Source: CBDCPI01 sp965220245
GTDB lineage: Bacteria > Chloroflexota > Dehalococcoidia > Lucifugimonadales > UBA3495
Assembly: GCA_965220245.1 (NCBI GenBank)
Contig: CBDCPI010000003.1
Location: 31,879-95,878 of the forward strand
Direction of reading: 5' to 3'
DNA length: 64,000 bases
In this document: positions 16,276-24,707 of the stretch, piece after piece
How the letters are laid out: each line of letters begins with the position of its first letter
How positions within the stretch are numbered: the stretch's first letter is position 1
Notes under the pieces: generated by a model
What the model was told of the DNA's origin: nothing
What the model saw: the letters and a program-made list of their open reading frames with translations, nothing else
Database searches by the model: none
Made by a program: the position numbers and the translations under genes

Positions 16276-16392
16276 CTATTTTAGCTCCATGGGCGCACCG
16301 CAACACGATATGCTGCCGTTGCCGCCCTTGGTCACGATAAACTCGGACTTGCACTGGGGGCAGATGTAACGCTTGCCGGTCTGATTTGCCAC
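16276..16392 (-). CDS. Tiny desulforedoxin/zinc-ribbon-like protein, copy B
   Basis: A 38-residue protein starting at GTG (16392) with GGGAGCG at a proper distance upstream. Its sequence, ANQTGKRYICPQCKSEF and then GSISCCGAPMELK, matches copy A in the CxxC...CC spacing and in the ANQxGKRY leader. The C-terminal GAPMEL is the form seen at the end of desulforedoxin and the desulfoferrodoxin N-domain. Being only 38 residues it would need to dimerise around two metal centres, as desulforedoxin does. It is likely the first gene of the two-gene unit. Confidence 0.7.
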   Translation of the reverse strand: MANQTGKRYICPQCKSEFIVTKGGNGSISCCGAPMELK

Positions 16393-16425
16393 GGCATCGC
16401 TCCCTGGAGGTCAAATTGAAGCCTA

Positions 16426-16572
16426 AACTAAAGCCAAGGTGAAATGTACATATCGCCAGAACGCCCTGTCGGTGCCCACCAGGTTGGGGCCTAAGGGTGA
16501 TATGAGGTGCCGTAGAGTCCTTTCGATCCTCGTCAAAACCCCCGAAATGCACATCCCACCTTGGTATTGGTT
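16426..16572. mobile_element. MITE derived from the IS630 element
   Basis: A 147-bp non-coding element bounded by TA dinucleotides at 16424-16425 and 16573-16574. Its left end AACTAAAGCCAAGGTG is identical over 16 bases to the right end of the IS630 element at 32370-33606 (reverse strand), and the likeness continues into ATGTACATAT. Its right end reads AACCAATACCAAGGTG on the other strand. It carries no gene and could be moved by the IS630 transposase. Confidence 0.8.
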
Positions 16573-16634
16573 TAGTTGAGACTGTACCCAATTATAGACA
16601 TGCAGTTTCGGGGTTTCAACTTGGACCTCATGCC

Positions 16635-16753
16635 GTAACTGTTCAGAGTTGCGGGGAGGCGGCCCTCCGACTCTGCTTCGTTCCGCCTACGGCTGCACTT
16701 CGCTCAGAGTGAGCGGTTCCGTGTCAGTGTGCTCACCAACTCTGAACGGTTAC
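16635..16753. mobile_element. Small MITE with TAACTGTTCAGA ends
   Basis: About 119 bp bounded by GTAACTGTTCAGAGTTG and its inverse CAACTCTGAACGGTTAC. Inside is a palindromic piece (CTTCGTTCCGCC ... CTTCGCTCAGAGTGAGC). The same ends occur on larger elements at 46.5-47.9 kb and 56.3-56.5 kb. The region up to 16926 shows no gene. Confidence 0.65.
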
Positions 16754-16926
16754 CTCATACGCTATCTGCAACCAAGTAAACTTTGCCCTGCCGCCAAGCT
16801 AGCCTACCGCCAACTTGGCAGCAAAACGCGGCTGCTAGGAGCGGGGAGGGGCATCATTACCGACATTACTAACAGAGACTTGTAGATTCTTCGGCAGGGC
16901 TAGGTCTGCTTCGTCCCTTTTCCCGG

Positions 16927-19900
16927 TCATTGGAAGTGAGGAGAAATAAGTCTAGACCGGACCTGGTAGCTGGGGAGTTCAGCCGGGAATGGGCTTCTAC
17001 CTGATCGAGTGGAAGCGGCGGAGCAAGAGGACGATCCGTCTGACGCTGTAGGGCCCCAATCGGGTTGATTATCGTCCGCTGGATTGACGGTAAGGCGTGC
17101 CTTTTCGGTTCCGTCCTGTTGCATCACGTAGATGTCATCATTGCCCTCCCGGTCGGAGACGAATGCTATCTGGCTTCCATCGGGAGACCAACTGGGCTGA
17201 ACGTCGTCGGCCTGGTTGTCGTAAGGCGGGACTGATAGGAGCCGTCAAGGAACATCGTGAATATCTCCCCGTTACCGTCCCTGTTTGAAGAGAACGCAAT
17301 GAAGTACCCGTTGGGGGACCAAGCCGGGTCCTCGTTAGAGGTCGAGGTCCTGGTCAGGCGCGTTTTACCGTTGCCTTCAGAGTCCATCAGATAGATTTCC
17401 CAATTTCCGTCGCGGTTGCTGATAAACACTATTCTATTGCCCTTTGGCGACCACTGCGGGCTACTGTCTTGCCCTGGGTCGTTAGTGAGATTCACCAAGT
17501 TGGCGCCCTTGGAATCCATCACGTAGACTTCTTCATTCCCATCTCTTTGAGAAGCAAATGTCATCCGAGACCCATCTGAGGACCAGGAGGCGTGGGCGTC
17601 TTTGTCTAAGTGGTTGGTCAAGCGGGTCTGGTTGGACCCATCGGGGTCCATCGAGTAAATTTCGAAGTTCCCATCCCGGTCGGAGTGGAAGGCGATCTTG
17701 CCACAGTCGGGGGACCAAGTGGGGCTCTCGTCGCGGCCGGGGGAATTGGTCAGGTTGGTGTGGGTGGCGCCGCCGGACGCCATCAGGTATATGTCACTAT
17801 TTCCGTCTCTGTGGGACGTGAATATCATCTGCCCGGGTAGCGGGGTAGGGGTAGGTGTGGGTGTCGGCGCCGGGGTAGGTGTGGGTGTCGGAGTAGGCAT
17901 CGGGGTAGGTGTCAGGGTGGGAGCGGGCGTTGGCGTAGGTGTCGGGGTAGGTGTCGGCGCCGGGGTCGGAGTAGGCGTCGGTGTGAGTGTAGGTGTCGGG
18001 GTTGGCGCGGGAGTTGGTGTAAGCGTCGGGGTAGGGGCTGGTGTGGGCGTAGGTGTCGGCGTCGGTGCTGGTGTGGACGTAGGCATCGGGGTGGGAGCGG
18101 ACGTTGGCGTAGGTGTCGGGGTGGGAGCGGGCGTTGGTGTAGGCATCGGGGTGGGAGCGGGCGTTGGCGTAGGCATCGGGGTGGGAGCGGACGTTGGCGT
18201 AGGTGTCGGGGTAGGAGCGGGCGTTGGTGTAGGCATCGGGGTAGGAGCGGACGTTGGCGTAGGGGTCGGGGTAGGAGCGGACGTTGGCGTAGGCATCGGG
18301 GTGGGAGTGGGCGTTGGCGTAGGTATCGGGGTGGGTGTTATTGGTGTCGGAGTAGGCGTAGGGGCTGGAGTGGGAGTAGGCGTCGGCCTTGGTGTAGGTG
18401 TAGAGGTCGGTGCCGGCGTAGGCGTGGGTGCCGGTGTGGGAGTGGACGTTGGCATAGGTGTCGGCGTTGGCGTAGGTGCCGGTGTGGGAGTGGACGTTGG
18501 CATAGGTGTCGGCGTTGGCGTAGGTGCCGGTGTGGGAGTGGACGTTGGCATAGGTGTCGGCGTTGGCGTAGGTGTCGGAGTGGGTGCCGGTGTGGGCGTG
18601 GACGTTGGCGTAGGTGTCGGCGTTGGCGTTGGCGTTGGCGTAGGTGTAGGAGTGGGTGCCGGTGTGGGCGTTGGCGTAGGTGTAGGAGTGGGTGCCGGTG
18701 TGGGCGTGGACGTTGGCGTAGGTGTCGGCGTTGGCGTAGGTGTAGGAGTGGGTGCCGGTGTGGGCGTTGGCGTAGGTGTAGGAGTGGGTGCCGGTGTGGG
18801 AGTGGACGTTGGCGTAGGTGTCGGCGCAGGAGTGGGAGTCGGAACAGGGGTATATATTGGCCGAGGCGCTCCTCCACCGCCGCCTCGGCCAAAGGAAGTA
18901 GGGGTTGGCGTGGTTGGCGGCGCCTTCAACTCCACCGTTACCCACCGGTCGGCCAGCATTTTGACCGTGGCGAAGGCTCCCCTCTCTTTATCAGCCCCGC
19001 CCCAGACAATCCGGTATCCTCCCGGTCCACCGGCGGCCAAGACCACAGTGTCTCCCGCGATATACTTACCGTCCGGCTTTGGCGCTTGGCTTAACGTTAT
19101 GGTGCCGTTAGGGATTATTATCAGGCGGTTTTGCCCCTCCGCAGGGGTTCCGTTGACGTATAACCGGTACCCGGGCAAGGGGGTTGGCACGGGCAGGGGT
19201 ATGGGTTGGAGGTTGGCGCAGATCGCGACTAAGGAACGGTCCCGGTCCATGATGATAGAGAGAGCGGAAGTTCCCGGCGGGACGTGCTCCGGTACTTCGC
19301 CTTTCCAACCCAACAACCGGGTGTCGCAATCGGCTCGCACCACAACCAGGCTACCGCTGTCATATCGGCCATCGGCGCTCACAGGAGACAGTTGTATTGT
19401 CCCTACGCCTACGGGCTCAATGTCCACGTGCAACCTGTGGCGGGCTACCAGCATCGGCGTTGGCACTCTAGTTGGTGTTGGGGTTGGGACGGAGGTGGCA
19501 GTAGGCACCGGTAACGGGGTTAACGTGGGACTTAGGATTGGGATGGATAAGGGGACTGGTGTAGGCGCCGCGGTGATGGTGGGAGCGGAAGCCACCGCCG
19601 GTGGTATCGTCGGCTCCGGAAGCAGGGCTTTAGTCGGAATTATAGGGTGCGGGAAGGTGGATGTTGTCTGCCGCTGCTGGCTGTTGGGAGGGAGGTCGAT
19701 AGTCTCCGCAGTGGACGCATACCCGCGAGGGATGGGCGAGACTTGTGGCGGGAGTACCGGCTGAGGAGTTAAAGTCACCGGGCGCCGGGCTGGCGCCGTT
19801 GGCTGCTCTCCTAGCGCCCGGTCATTGGCTGTCACCAAGGGGGGTGGAGAGGCAGGAGTCACCTTCACCGTGTTGGTAGTAGTAACCTGCTCCGGATTGC

Positions 19901-20027
19901 TTGGCGTCGAGGATGTGAAAGCCTTCACCCCCGCCAAAACGCCTATCACTATTCCGGCGGCGGTCAAAGCCGATAAAGCAACGATAATCAGCCGCGTCCG
20001 GCGTCTGGGCCGGGACCGGGTCATCAT
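16927..20027 (-). pseudogene. Membrane-anchored Thr-Pro-rich protein with TolB-like propeller, frameshifted near the end
   Basis: A very large modular protein. Residues 12-34 form one membrane helix after RSRPRRRTR, so the rest probably lies outside. Two beta domains like divergent InlB B-repeats follow (about 195-275 with RHRLHVDIEPVGVGTI, and 285-365). Residues about 395-730 are almost only Thr-Pro/Ala-Pro repeats, a rigid stalk. The last part is a beta-propeller with TolB/PD40 blades of the form SxRDGNxxIYxMxxDGS and PxWSPDGxxIAF. One base is missing near 17217-17224; the main frame ends at 17166, while the sixth blade (DDVQPSWSPDGSQIAF) continues in another frame to 16927. Likely a surface binding or adhesion protein; partner unknown. 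Confidence 0.8.
17840..18850. repeat. Minisatellite encoding the Thr-Pro stalk
   Basis: About 1 kb made of six-base units of the type GGTGTN/GGCGTN (plus strand), which read as Thr-Pro, Ala-Pro, Met-Pro and Ser-Thr-Pro on the minus strand. Higher-order blocks of 24 to 60 bases are visible, such as the repeated GTGGGAGTGGACGTTGGC units near 18440-18560. The plus-strand frame through it (Gly-Val repeats) is a by-product. Length change by slippage is expected here. Confidence 0.9.
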
Positions 20028-20079
20028 TTAGAGGAATTAAAGGAGCTTGTTTCTTCACAGATTTCTGTTGGTTCACACA

Positions 20080-20361
20080 TTACCCTAAGAGTTTTAGAAG
20101 GGCGACGCCGATGCCGGTTGCCACGCCCATGCCCGCCAAAACCGTTCCTACCACCCACTTGATTAAATCCGCTTTTAGATGGGCCACGTCTGTTCTAACA
20201 TTAGCAATTTCTGTTCCAAAGTTGGCGACCTCTGTTCTAACATTCGCGACCTCCATTCTAACATTCGCGATCTCCGTTCTAACGTCGGCTACGTCCGCCT
20301 TGGTTGCCAAATGCTCATATTGACCTTCTAGGAAACTTATTCGTTCTGTTTCCGTAGTCAT
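20080..20361 (-). CDS. Small coiled-coil protein with C-terminal membrane helix
   Basis: A 93-residue protein with a central heptad/hendecad array of nearly identical units, VRTEIANVRMEVANVRTEVA and so on, between residues 20 and 65, followed by KADLIKWVVGTV and a hydrophobic helix VLAGMGVATGIGVALLKLL. It should form a coiled-coil rod anchored to the membrane at its C-terminus. Such proteins are common in bacteria but rarely characterised. A shorter relative with the same design lies at 28120. It lies 52 bases upstream of the stalk-propeller gene on the same strand. Confidence 0.7.
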   Translation of the reverse strand: MTTETERISFLEGQYEHLATKADVADVRTEIANVRMEVANVRTEVANFGTEIANVRTDVAHLKADLIKWVVGTVLAGMGVATGIGVALLKLLG

Positions 20362-20465
20362 TGGGCCTCGCTCTTATAGATCAACAGAACCTTGGGCCGA
20401 GGGGTTATGACCCACCACCAACGCAGATGTCTCTTTGTCCTAAGGTTAATTTCCTTTCCCCGTTG

Positions 20466-20855
20466 TTACTGGTTCCTTGGTGGCTCCTCTGCCAGCGCCA
20501 GAATCCGGTGGACAAATCGGGTCACCATCGGACGCCCCCGCGCAATCTCATCGTCCTCCATAAAATCGTGATAGAGGTTGGCGTGGAACTTTTCAGCTAC
20601 GGCATATCCCAATTCCAACGAAGATTCGGGATGTTCTTTAACCAATCGTTCTACTAGGTCTGCCCGATTATTGCTTTTGCCGAATCGCCAACCTCGTTGC
20701 TTGGCAATTGCCATGACGGATTGCGACGCCGCACCCCAGAGTTTCTCTGAGCCTCGCCGGTGTTCACCATCGGCAAATTCCCGTTCCGAATCCGCCAAGA
20801 AATTGAGGGCGATGCTGACGTGTTCTTCTACTGGCTTCGCTCGTCTCGTGGCCAT
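20466..20855 (-). CDS. HEPN/PaREP1-like small protein
   Basis: A 129-residue all-helical protein: HVSIALNFLADSEREFADG, RRGSEKLWGAASQSVMAIAK, and a late MVTRFVHRILALAEEPP. The segment SEKLWGAASQSVMA resembles PaREP1 and HEPN-like proteins, which are helical bundles often involved in RNA cleavage or in small toxin-like modules. The classical R-x4-6-H motif is not clear, so no nuclease activity is claimed. The neighbour on the same strand is a DUF6941-like gene with a gap of about 20 bases, so they may form a transcription unit. Confidence 0.5.
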   Translation of the reverse strand: MATRRAKPVEEHVSIALNFLADSEREFADGEHRRGSEKLWGAASQSVMAIAKQRGWRFGKSNNRADLVERLVKEHPESSLELGYAVAEKFHANLYHDFMEDDEIARGRPMVTRFVHRILALAEEPPRNQ

Positions 20856-20875
20856 TGGGACTTACTCTCCCAGAG

Positions 20876-21313
20876 CTATTCTGAAGCCGCGGCGTCAGGC
20901 CTAAAGCGGACCAAGAAGCTCGCTTCTCCCAGCGGCGCGCCGTCCAACAGGATGGCGGCGGTGTGCCTCCCCGGCGCTTGCACCGGAATTCGGAACACTT
21001 TGATCCAGCGTTGAAACAATATCCCTTCGTCCCAGTCGATGCGCTGGGGAGGCGGAGGCTCCAGGGGAATTCCCGGGGCCTTGATTGCCACCAGCAGGTG
21101 ATGAGGGCCGGGAGTAGCGCCGGCGATACAGAAGGCCAGATTAAGGTCCAGTTCGGCCAAGACCGGCTCTCCCGGCGTAGTGTTTTCCTCCGGTCCGGGA
21201 AGCTCAACGAGGTCGATGATTGTTTTTAGAGTCAGCTCTTGGTCCGGACTTTCCTCGGTGTCCCGGCAGAATATGGCGTATTTTAGATAGGGTTCGGCGT
21301 TATCGGTGGTCAA
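20876..21313 (-). CDS. DUF6941-like hypothetical protein
   Basis: A 145-residue beta-rich protein. The start YLKYAIFCRDTEESPDQELTL, a central LDLNLAFCIAGATPGPHHLL, and the ending GRHTAAILLDGAPLGEASFLV resemble the DUF6941 group, a family of cytoplasmic beta-sandwich proteins of unknown function. No signal peptide, membrane segment or catalytic motif is visible. It heads a short same-strand run with the HEPN-like gene. Confidence 0.5.
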   Translation of the reverse strand: MTTDNAEPYLKYAIFCRDTEESPDQELTLKTIIDLVELPGPEENTTPGEPVLAELDLNLAFCIAGATPGPHHLLVAIKAPGIPLEPPPPQRIDWDEGILFQRWIKVFRIPVQAPGRHTAAILLDGAPLGEASFLVRFRPDAAASE

Positions 21314-21505
21314 CGGTTTCCCTCAAATGGTCAGACCAGAGTTTCCCAATTCTAGCATGTAAGGAGAATTGGGCAATATGACGCCCAGTTGACCCGACTG
21401 CGGCACCGAACCCAGCCTAGATATAGTCCCGTTGATATTTCCATCGATTGGCGTCAAACTAGCGGTAGTGAACCGGGGTCCCACAACATACCAAAGGTGA
21501 TAAAA

Positions 21506-22132
21506 ATGCCGCTATCAGAAGCCAAATTCAACCAAGGTATGACCACGCAGCAATACATCGACCAAATCAAGGTAAACAAGCAGCCGTTCTTGGACATTCA
21601 CCAGAAAATAGAGGTCCCGGAAGCAACCAAGGCTCTCTTTGCCGGTCTGTCCGAGCCGGTACGGTTGGCGGTATTTACTGCCGATTGGTGCGGCGACGCC
21701 GTGAGCACCACTCCGGCCATTTTACAATTGGCCGATAGCACCGAAAACATTGTGCTCAAGGTGTTCAACCGGGACGAGGAGTTGGAGCTAACCAACAGCT
21801 TCATGGCCGAGAACCGGGCGGGTACGGTGCCGGTGTTCGTGGTGTTGGACTCTGCAATGAATGAGATCGCGGTATTCATTGAGACCGCCAACGAATTGGT
21901 CCCATCCATCGACGCCATGGACGACATGATCGCTAAAGAGGTGGCTGGAGAGAACGAGGAGAACGCCCGGAGCTTGGGGCGTGGCAAGCGGACCGCTTTT
22001 AGAGTATCTCATGCCAAAGAGTGGGGCGATGTGATCCTGGAGTCCTTCCGTAAGGTCGTGGCCGACGGCTTAGCCGGCTTCCCCGAGTCGCGACCGGCCG
22101 TTGGCGGCACCAAGTGGCCCCCTGAAGACTAA
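21506..22132 (+). CDS. Thioredoxin-fold protein with a WCGDA active-site variant
   Basis: A 208-residue thioredoxin-fold protein. VRLAVFTADWCGDAVSTTPAI carries the active-site region, but the second Cys of the CxxC motif is replaced by Asp, giving C-G-D-A. The cis-Pro loop is GTVPVFVVLD. This single-Cys form occurs in a known group of thioredoxin-family proteins and suggests a bacilliredoxin-like or redox-sensing role rather than dithiol exchange. The start at 21506 is chosen for the AAGGTGA upstream; the frame continues 39 codons further 5' without support. The next gene starts 21 bases later. Confidence 0.75.
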   Translation: MPLSEAKFNQGMTTQQYIDQIKVNKQPFLDIHQKIEVPEATKALFAGLSEPVRLAVFTADWCGDAVSTTPAILQLADSTENIVLKVFNRDEELELTNSFMAENRAGTVPVFVVLDSAMNEIAVFIETANELVPSIDAMDDMIAKEVAGENEENARSLGRGKRTAFRVSHAKEWGDVILESFRKVVADGLAGFPESRPAVGGTKWPPED

Positions 22133-22153
22133 CAAATAATAGGAGTACCCACT

Positions 22154-22420
22154 ATGCCCGAAGGCGTCATCGGCATGGAGGACATGGAGACCGTTTTTGC
22201 GGTGACGGATGCCCTGGGAATTCACCGGGAGTCCGTGAGGGTGGAGTTGGCCAAAGAAGACCCGGGCTCTATCGGCCGACAGGATAATGGGATCGTCGAG
22301 ATTACCCTGCCGGCCAGCGAGTCTACCGAGTCCTTTTGCCAGCGGCTACAAGCCGAATTGGAGTCCCTGGGCTACCAGCCTACCGGCGACCCATTAGACG
22401 AAGACGAGGACGGTTTCTAA
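22154..22420 (+). CDS. Small acidic hypothetical protein
   Basis: An 88-residue protein rich in acidic residues, ending DPLDEDEDGF. The middle part, GIVEITLPASESTESFCQRL, may form a small alpha-beta fold. TAGGAG precedes the start, and it follows the thioredoxin-like gene closely, so the two are probably co-transcribed. No family was recognised. Confidence 0.55.
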   Translation: MPEGVIGMEDMETVFAVTDALGIHRESVRVELAKEDPGSIGRQDNGIVEITLPASESTESFCQRLQAELESLGYQPTGDPLDEDEDGF

Positions 22421-22457
22421 AGGGTCCCGGCTTGCTGTTGGGGCAGCGGTTAATTCC

Positions 22458-22997
22458 CTACGGATCGTCGTCGCGCCACTCGAAGTTCAAGGTAGTGTAG
22501 CGCACGAACACCCCGCCGCCCGGGGCGCCCAAGGGTCCGTTGGCCGCTAGAATAGCAATGGTGTGCTGCTGCCCCGGCTGAGGACTATCGGAAACCAAAA
22601 CCCGCTGCGGCCGGTTGAAGCCCTCGACGGTGCCGCGTTCCCGGTTGCACTCGCCATCAATCCAAATCTCACCGTAGTCGTCGACACAGGTCTCGAACTG
22701 CACCCGGGTCCGGGACACGTCTCGCCCGCCCACCGTCTCGGGAAAACTCAGGGTCATCCGGTACCATACGAAAGAAAGTCCGGTGACATAACCACCGAAG
22801 TTCGCCCAGGCATTCACGTCCTGGCACACTTCCCAGGATGAGTCGTCGTAGTCGGGCAGCCGGGCCGGGCTGCCCGGCGAGCGCTCCTCCAGCCCGTGGT
22901 TGGGGGCGCCGGGGATGTACCCCTCGGCGTGTCTCCACTGGCCCTGTACTTCTGTCTGCCCTTCACTGCTGTTAAGGTTGATCGAGACTCTCGGCAT
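22458..22997 (-). CDS. Galactose-binding-like beta-sandwich protein
   Basis: A 179-residue protein resembling the N-terminal sugar-binding domain of GH2 glycosidases: DYDDSSWEVCQDVNAW, then FVWYRMTLSFPETV, VDDYGEIWIDGE and HTIAILAANGPLGAPGGG follow the jelly-roll pattern of that domain. The glycosidase catalytic barrel is absent, so this is a stand-alone binding module. No signal peptide is seen. It is followed on the same strand by the F420 reductase gene only across a gap of about 50 bases in the opposite order, so linkage is uncertain. Confidence 0.6.
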   Translation of the reverse strand: MPRVSINLNSSEGQTEVQGQWRHAEGYIPGAPNHGLEERSPGSPARLPDYDDSSWEVCQDVNAWANFGGYVTGLSFVWYRMTLSFPETVGGRDVSRTRVQFETCVDDYGEIWIDGECNRERGTVEGFNRPQRVLVSDSPQPGQQHTIAILAANGPLGAPGGGVFVRYTTLNFEWRDDDP

Positions 22998-23043
22998 ACC
23001 GCCTCCTGTTGTTTTCCTTCCCTTCTATGTGGTGGAAACTGCG

Positions 23044-23691
23044 CTAAATGCCAACTATCTTGATAGTCGAGTGCGCCCGGTAGATTCGGTTGATGTTCAC
23101 CAGCATCGGGGTGATTTGCTCCACGTATTTGGCGTTGGCCAGGCCGCCGCCGTCCACCCCGCGCAGGTCATTAATCTTGTCGGCCAGCCCAATGACCAGT
23201 TTCTTGGCCTCGGGGTGATCGGAACAGACCACCACGTCGCCCTCCATCGGGTGCCCGGTCTCCTGCAATTCCTCGGCGCTAGCGTTCTGGAAAGCGGCTA
23301 CCACCTGGGAGCCAGGCAGGAGTTCCTGGGCTTCCTGGGCCGCCGATCCGGCTGCTACTTCCACGGCGCGGGCCCCCTTGCCCCGCTCGAACACCATGGG
23401 AGCGATGACGTTAACCACCACCTTGCCGCTCAAAGCGCTTCCAAGCTGCTCCAACGTCGCCCGCTGGCCCTCGTAGGGGAACGCTAGAAAAACGACGTCG
23501 CCGCTGACCGCCGCGCTGGCGTTATCGGTGCCCTCAATTTGAGGGCCCGGCGCCAGGGCCGCCAACTCTTGGGCCGCTGCCGCGCCCCTAGCGGCATCGC
23601 GAGAACCGATGGTCACCGGCTCTCCCGCCATCGCCAACCGCAAGGCCAATCCCTTCCCCTCGGGGCCGGTGCCACCCAAAATCGCCAGCAT
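23044..23691 (-). CDS. npdG: F420H2:NADP+ oxidoreductase (NpdG/Fno-like)
   Basis: A 215-residue Rossmann protein of the F420-dependent NADP reductase family, which passes hydride between coenzyme F420 and NADP. The start LAILGGTGPEGKGLALRLAM (GGTGxxG) binds the dinucleotide, and VTIGSRDAARG supplies the Ser-Arg pair that favours NADP. Later motifs DVVFLAFPYEGQ and VAAFQNASAEELQ agree with the family. GGAGGAGCG precedes the ATG. Its presence implies that the organism makes or uses F420 and gives context to the luciferase-like oxidoreductase at 14.9 kb. Confidence 0.82.
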   Translation of the reverse strand: MLAILGGTGPEGKGLALRLAMAGEPVTIGSRDAARGAAAAQELAALAPGPQIEGTDNASAAVSGDVVFLAFPYEGQRATLEQLGSALSGKVVVNVIAPMVFERGKGARAVEVAAGSAAQEAQELLPGSQVVAAFQNASAEELQETGHPMEGDVVVCSDHPEAKKLVIGLADKINDLRGVDGGGLANAKYVEQITPMLVNINRIYRAHSTIKIVGI

Positions 23692-23833
23692 CGCTCCTCC
23701 TATTCTTCAACTCTAAAGTAAACGTCCAGCCATACTATATAGCCTGCGCCTAGCAGAGGGAAAGGCTAGGCGTTGGGTTGCGCCCCTGTTTCCTCGCTCT
23801 TTCTCTTCTGGGTATTTTGTAGAGATACGAATC

Positions 23834-24703
23834 TTAGGCCTGTTCTTTGTAAGTCTCTAGGAATCTAATCGCACTGGGTTTATCGTTGAATCTCCCGGTG
23901 ATTTCATTCTTGTTCCTGAAGCGGATGTGGATTTCATACCGCTCAAAGCGTGTCTGCGCCACGACCTCGCTGTAAACTTCAAGCAATGCCATCGCCTCAC
24001 CAATGGATGGGGCCTCAAACCTTTGCCCGTGCAACGGGAGAATGACGACTTCCTCAATCTTGCGAGACACTGTTGCACTTAACACCGAGAGGAATGCCTT
24101 TATTTCAGCATCATTGCTTGCCAACAGAGCGTTAATAACTCGGCTCCTTCTACGGGGAGAAAGCTGTTCCCATTGTTCGATTTTGCCCAAAACAATATCA
24201 TCAGGTGTCGTTTCGTCAGTGGAGGCGTCTATACCAACTCTGCTAAATGCGTCAATTACAGCTTTATAAGGAAAATAGACTACGTTAAAGCTCAATGATC
24301 TTAATTGTTCCAGTGCGCCGTCGGTGAATTCGCCAGCCAACACTGCGCCTTTGAACGGCAGTGATTGGTAATATGTTTCCGCTAGTGGCTCAATCGCCCC
24401 CTGGATTTCCTGAGCTTTGTTCCGCGAATGTTTTGTATATCTCCGCCAAGCAGTTTCAATAAATGCTACCGGTTCGCCGACACGCTCAGGACTCCCTCCT
24501 AGCTCCAGCACATAGTCCAAGTCGTGCTTGTTCCCATTTTTATCCAGCCATGTACATTTGACTCCGCGGCGGCAAGGTCTTTTCCCCTTGTAGTCCAAGT
24601 ATAGGTTATGACTATGGGCAAACTCTTGCAAAATGGGGGATATTGCCGCCTCCAACAAGTCACCAATAATCTGTCCAAATTTATGTGTTGGCGATTGCGC
24701 CAT
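23834..24703 (-). CDS. Type II restriction endonuclease (partner of adjacent methylase)
   Basis: A 289-residue protein beginning MAQSPTHKFGQIIGDLLEAA. LDYVLELGG and VAFIETAWRRYTKHSRNKAQ are arranged like a PD-(D/E)xK nuclease core, with D in the first strand and E-x-A/K in the second. A helical middle and a C-terminal segment RYEIHIRFRNKNEITGRFND follow. It begins 4 bases after the methylase stop, with AGGGATG as ribosome site, so the methylase is translated first. The pairing, not a strong family match, defines it as the restriction enzyme. The recognition site is unknown. Confidence 0.72.
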   Translation of the reverse strand: MAQSPTHKFGQIIGDLLEAAISPILQEFAHSHNLYLDYKGKRPCRRGVKCTWLDKNGNKHDLDYVLELGGSPERVGEPVAFIETAWRRYTKHSRNKAQEIQGAIEPLAETYYQSLPFKGAVLAGEFTDGALEQLRSLSFNVVYFPYKAVIDAFSRVGIDASTDETTPDDIVLGKIEQWEQLSPRRRSRVINALLASNDAEIKAFLSVLSATVSRKIEEVVILPLHGQRFEAPSIGEAMALLEVYSEVVAQTRFERYEIHIRFRNKNEITGRFNDKPSAIRFLETYKEQA

Positions 24704-24707
24704 ATTT

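Noticed and set aside
17840..18850. A CRISPR-like repeat array
   Set aside because: Units are contiguous six-base repeats without spacers and no cas gene is near.
17698..19764. A long plus-strand open frame of Gly-Val repeats
   Set aside because: It is the antisense of the Thr-Pro minisatellite; the six-base period keeps all frames open. The minus-strand gene has a membrane anchor, beta domains and a propeller.
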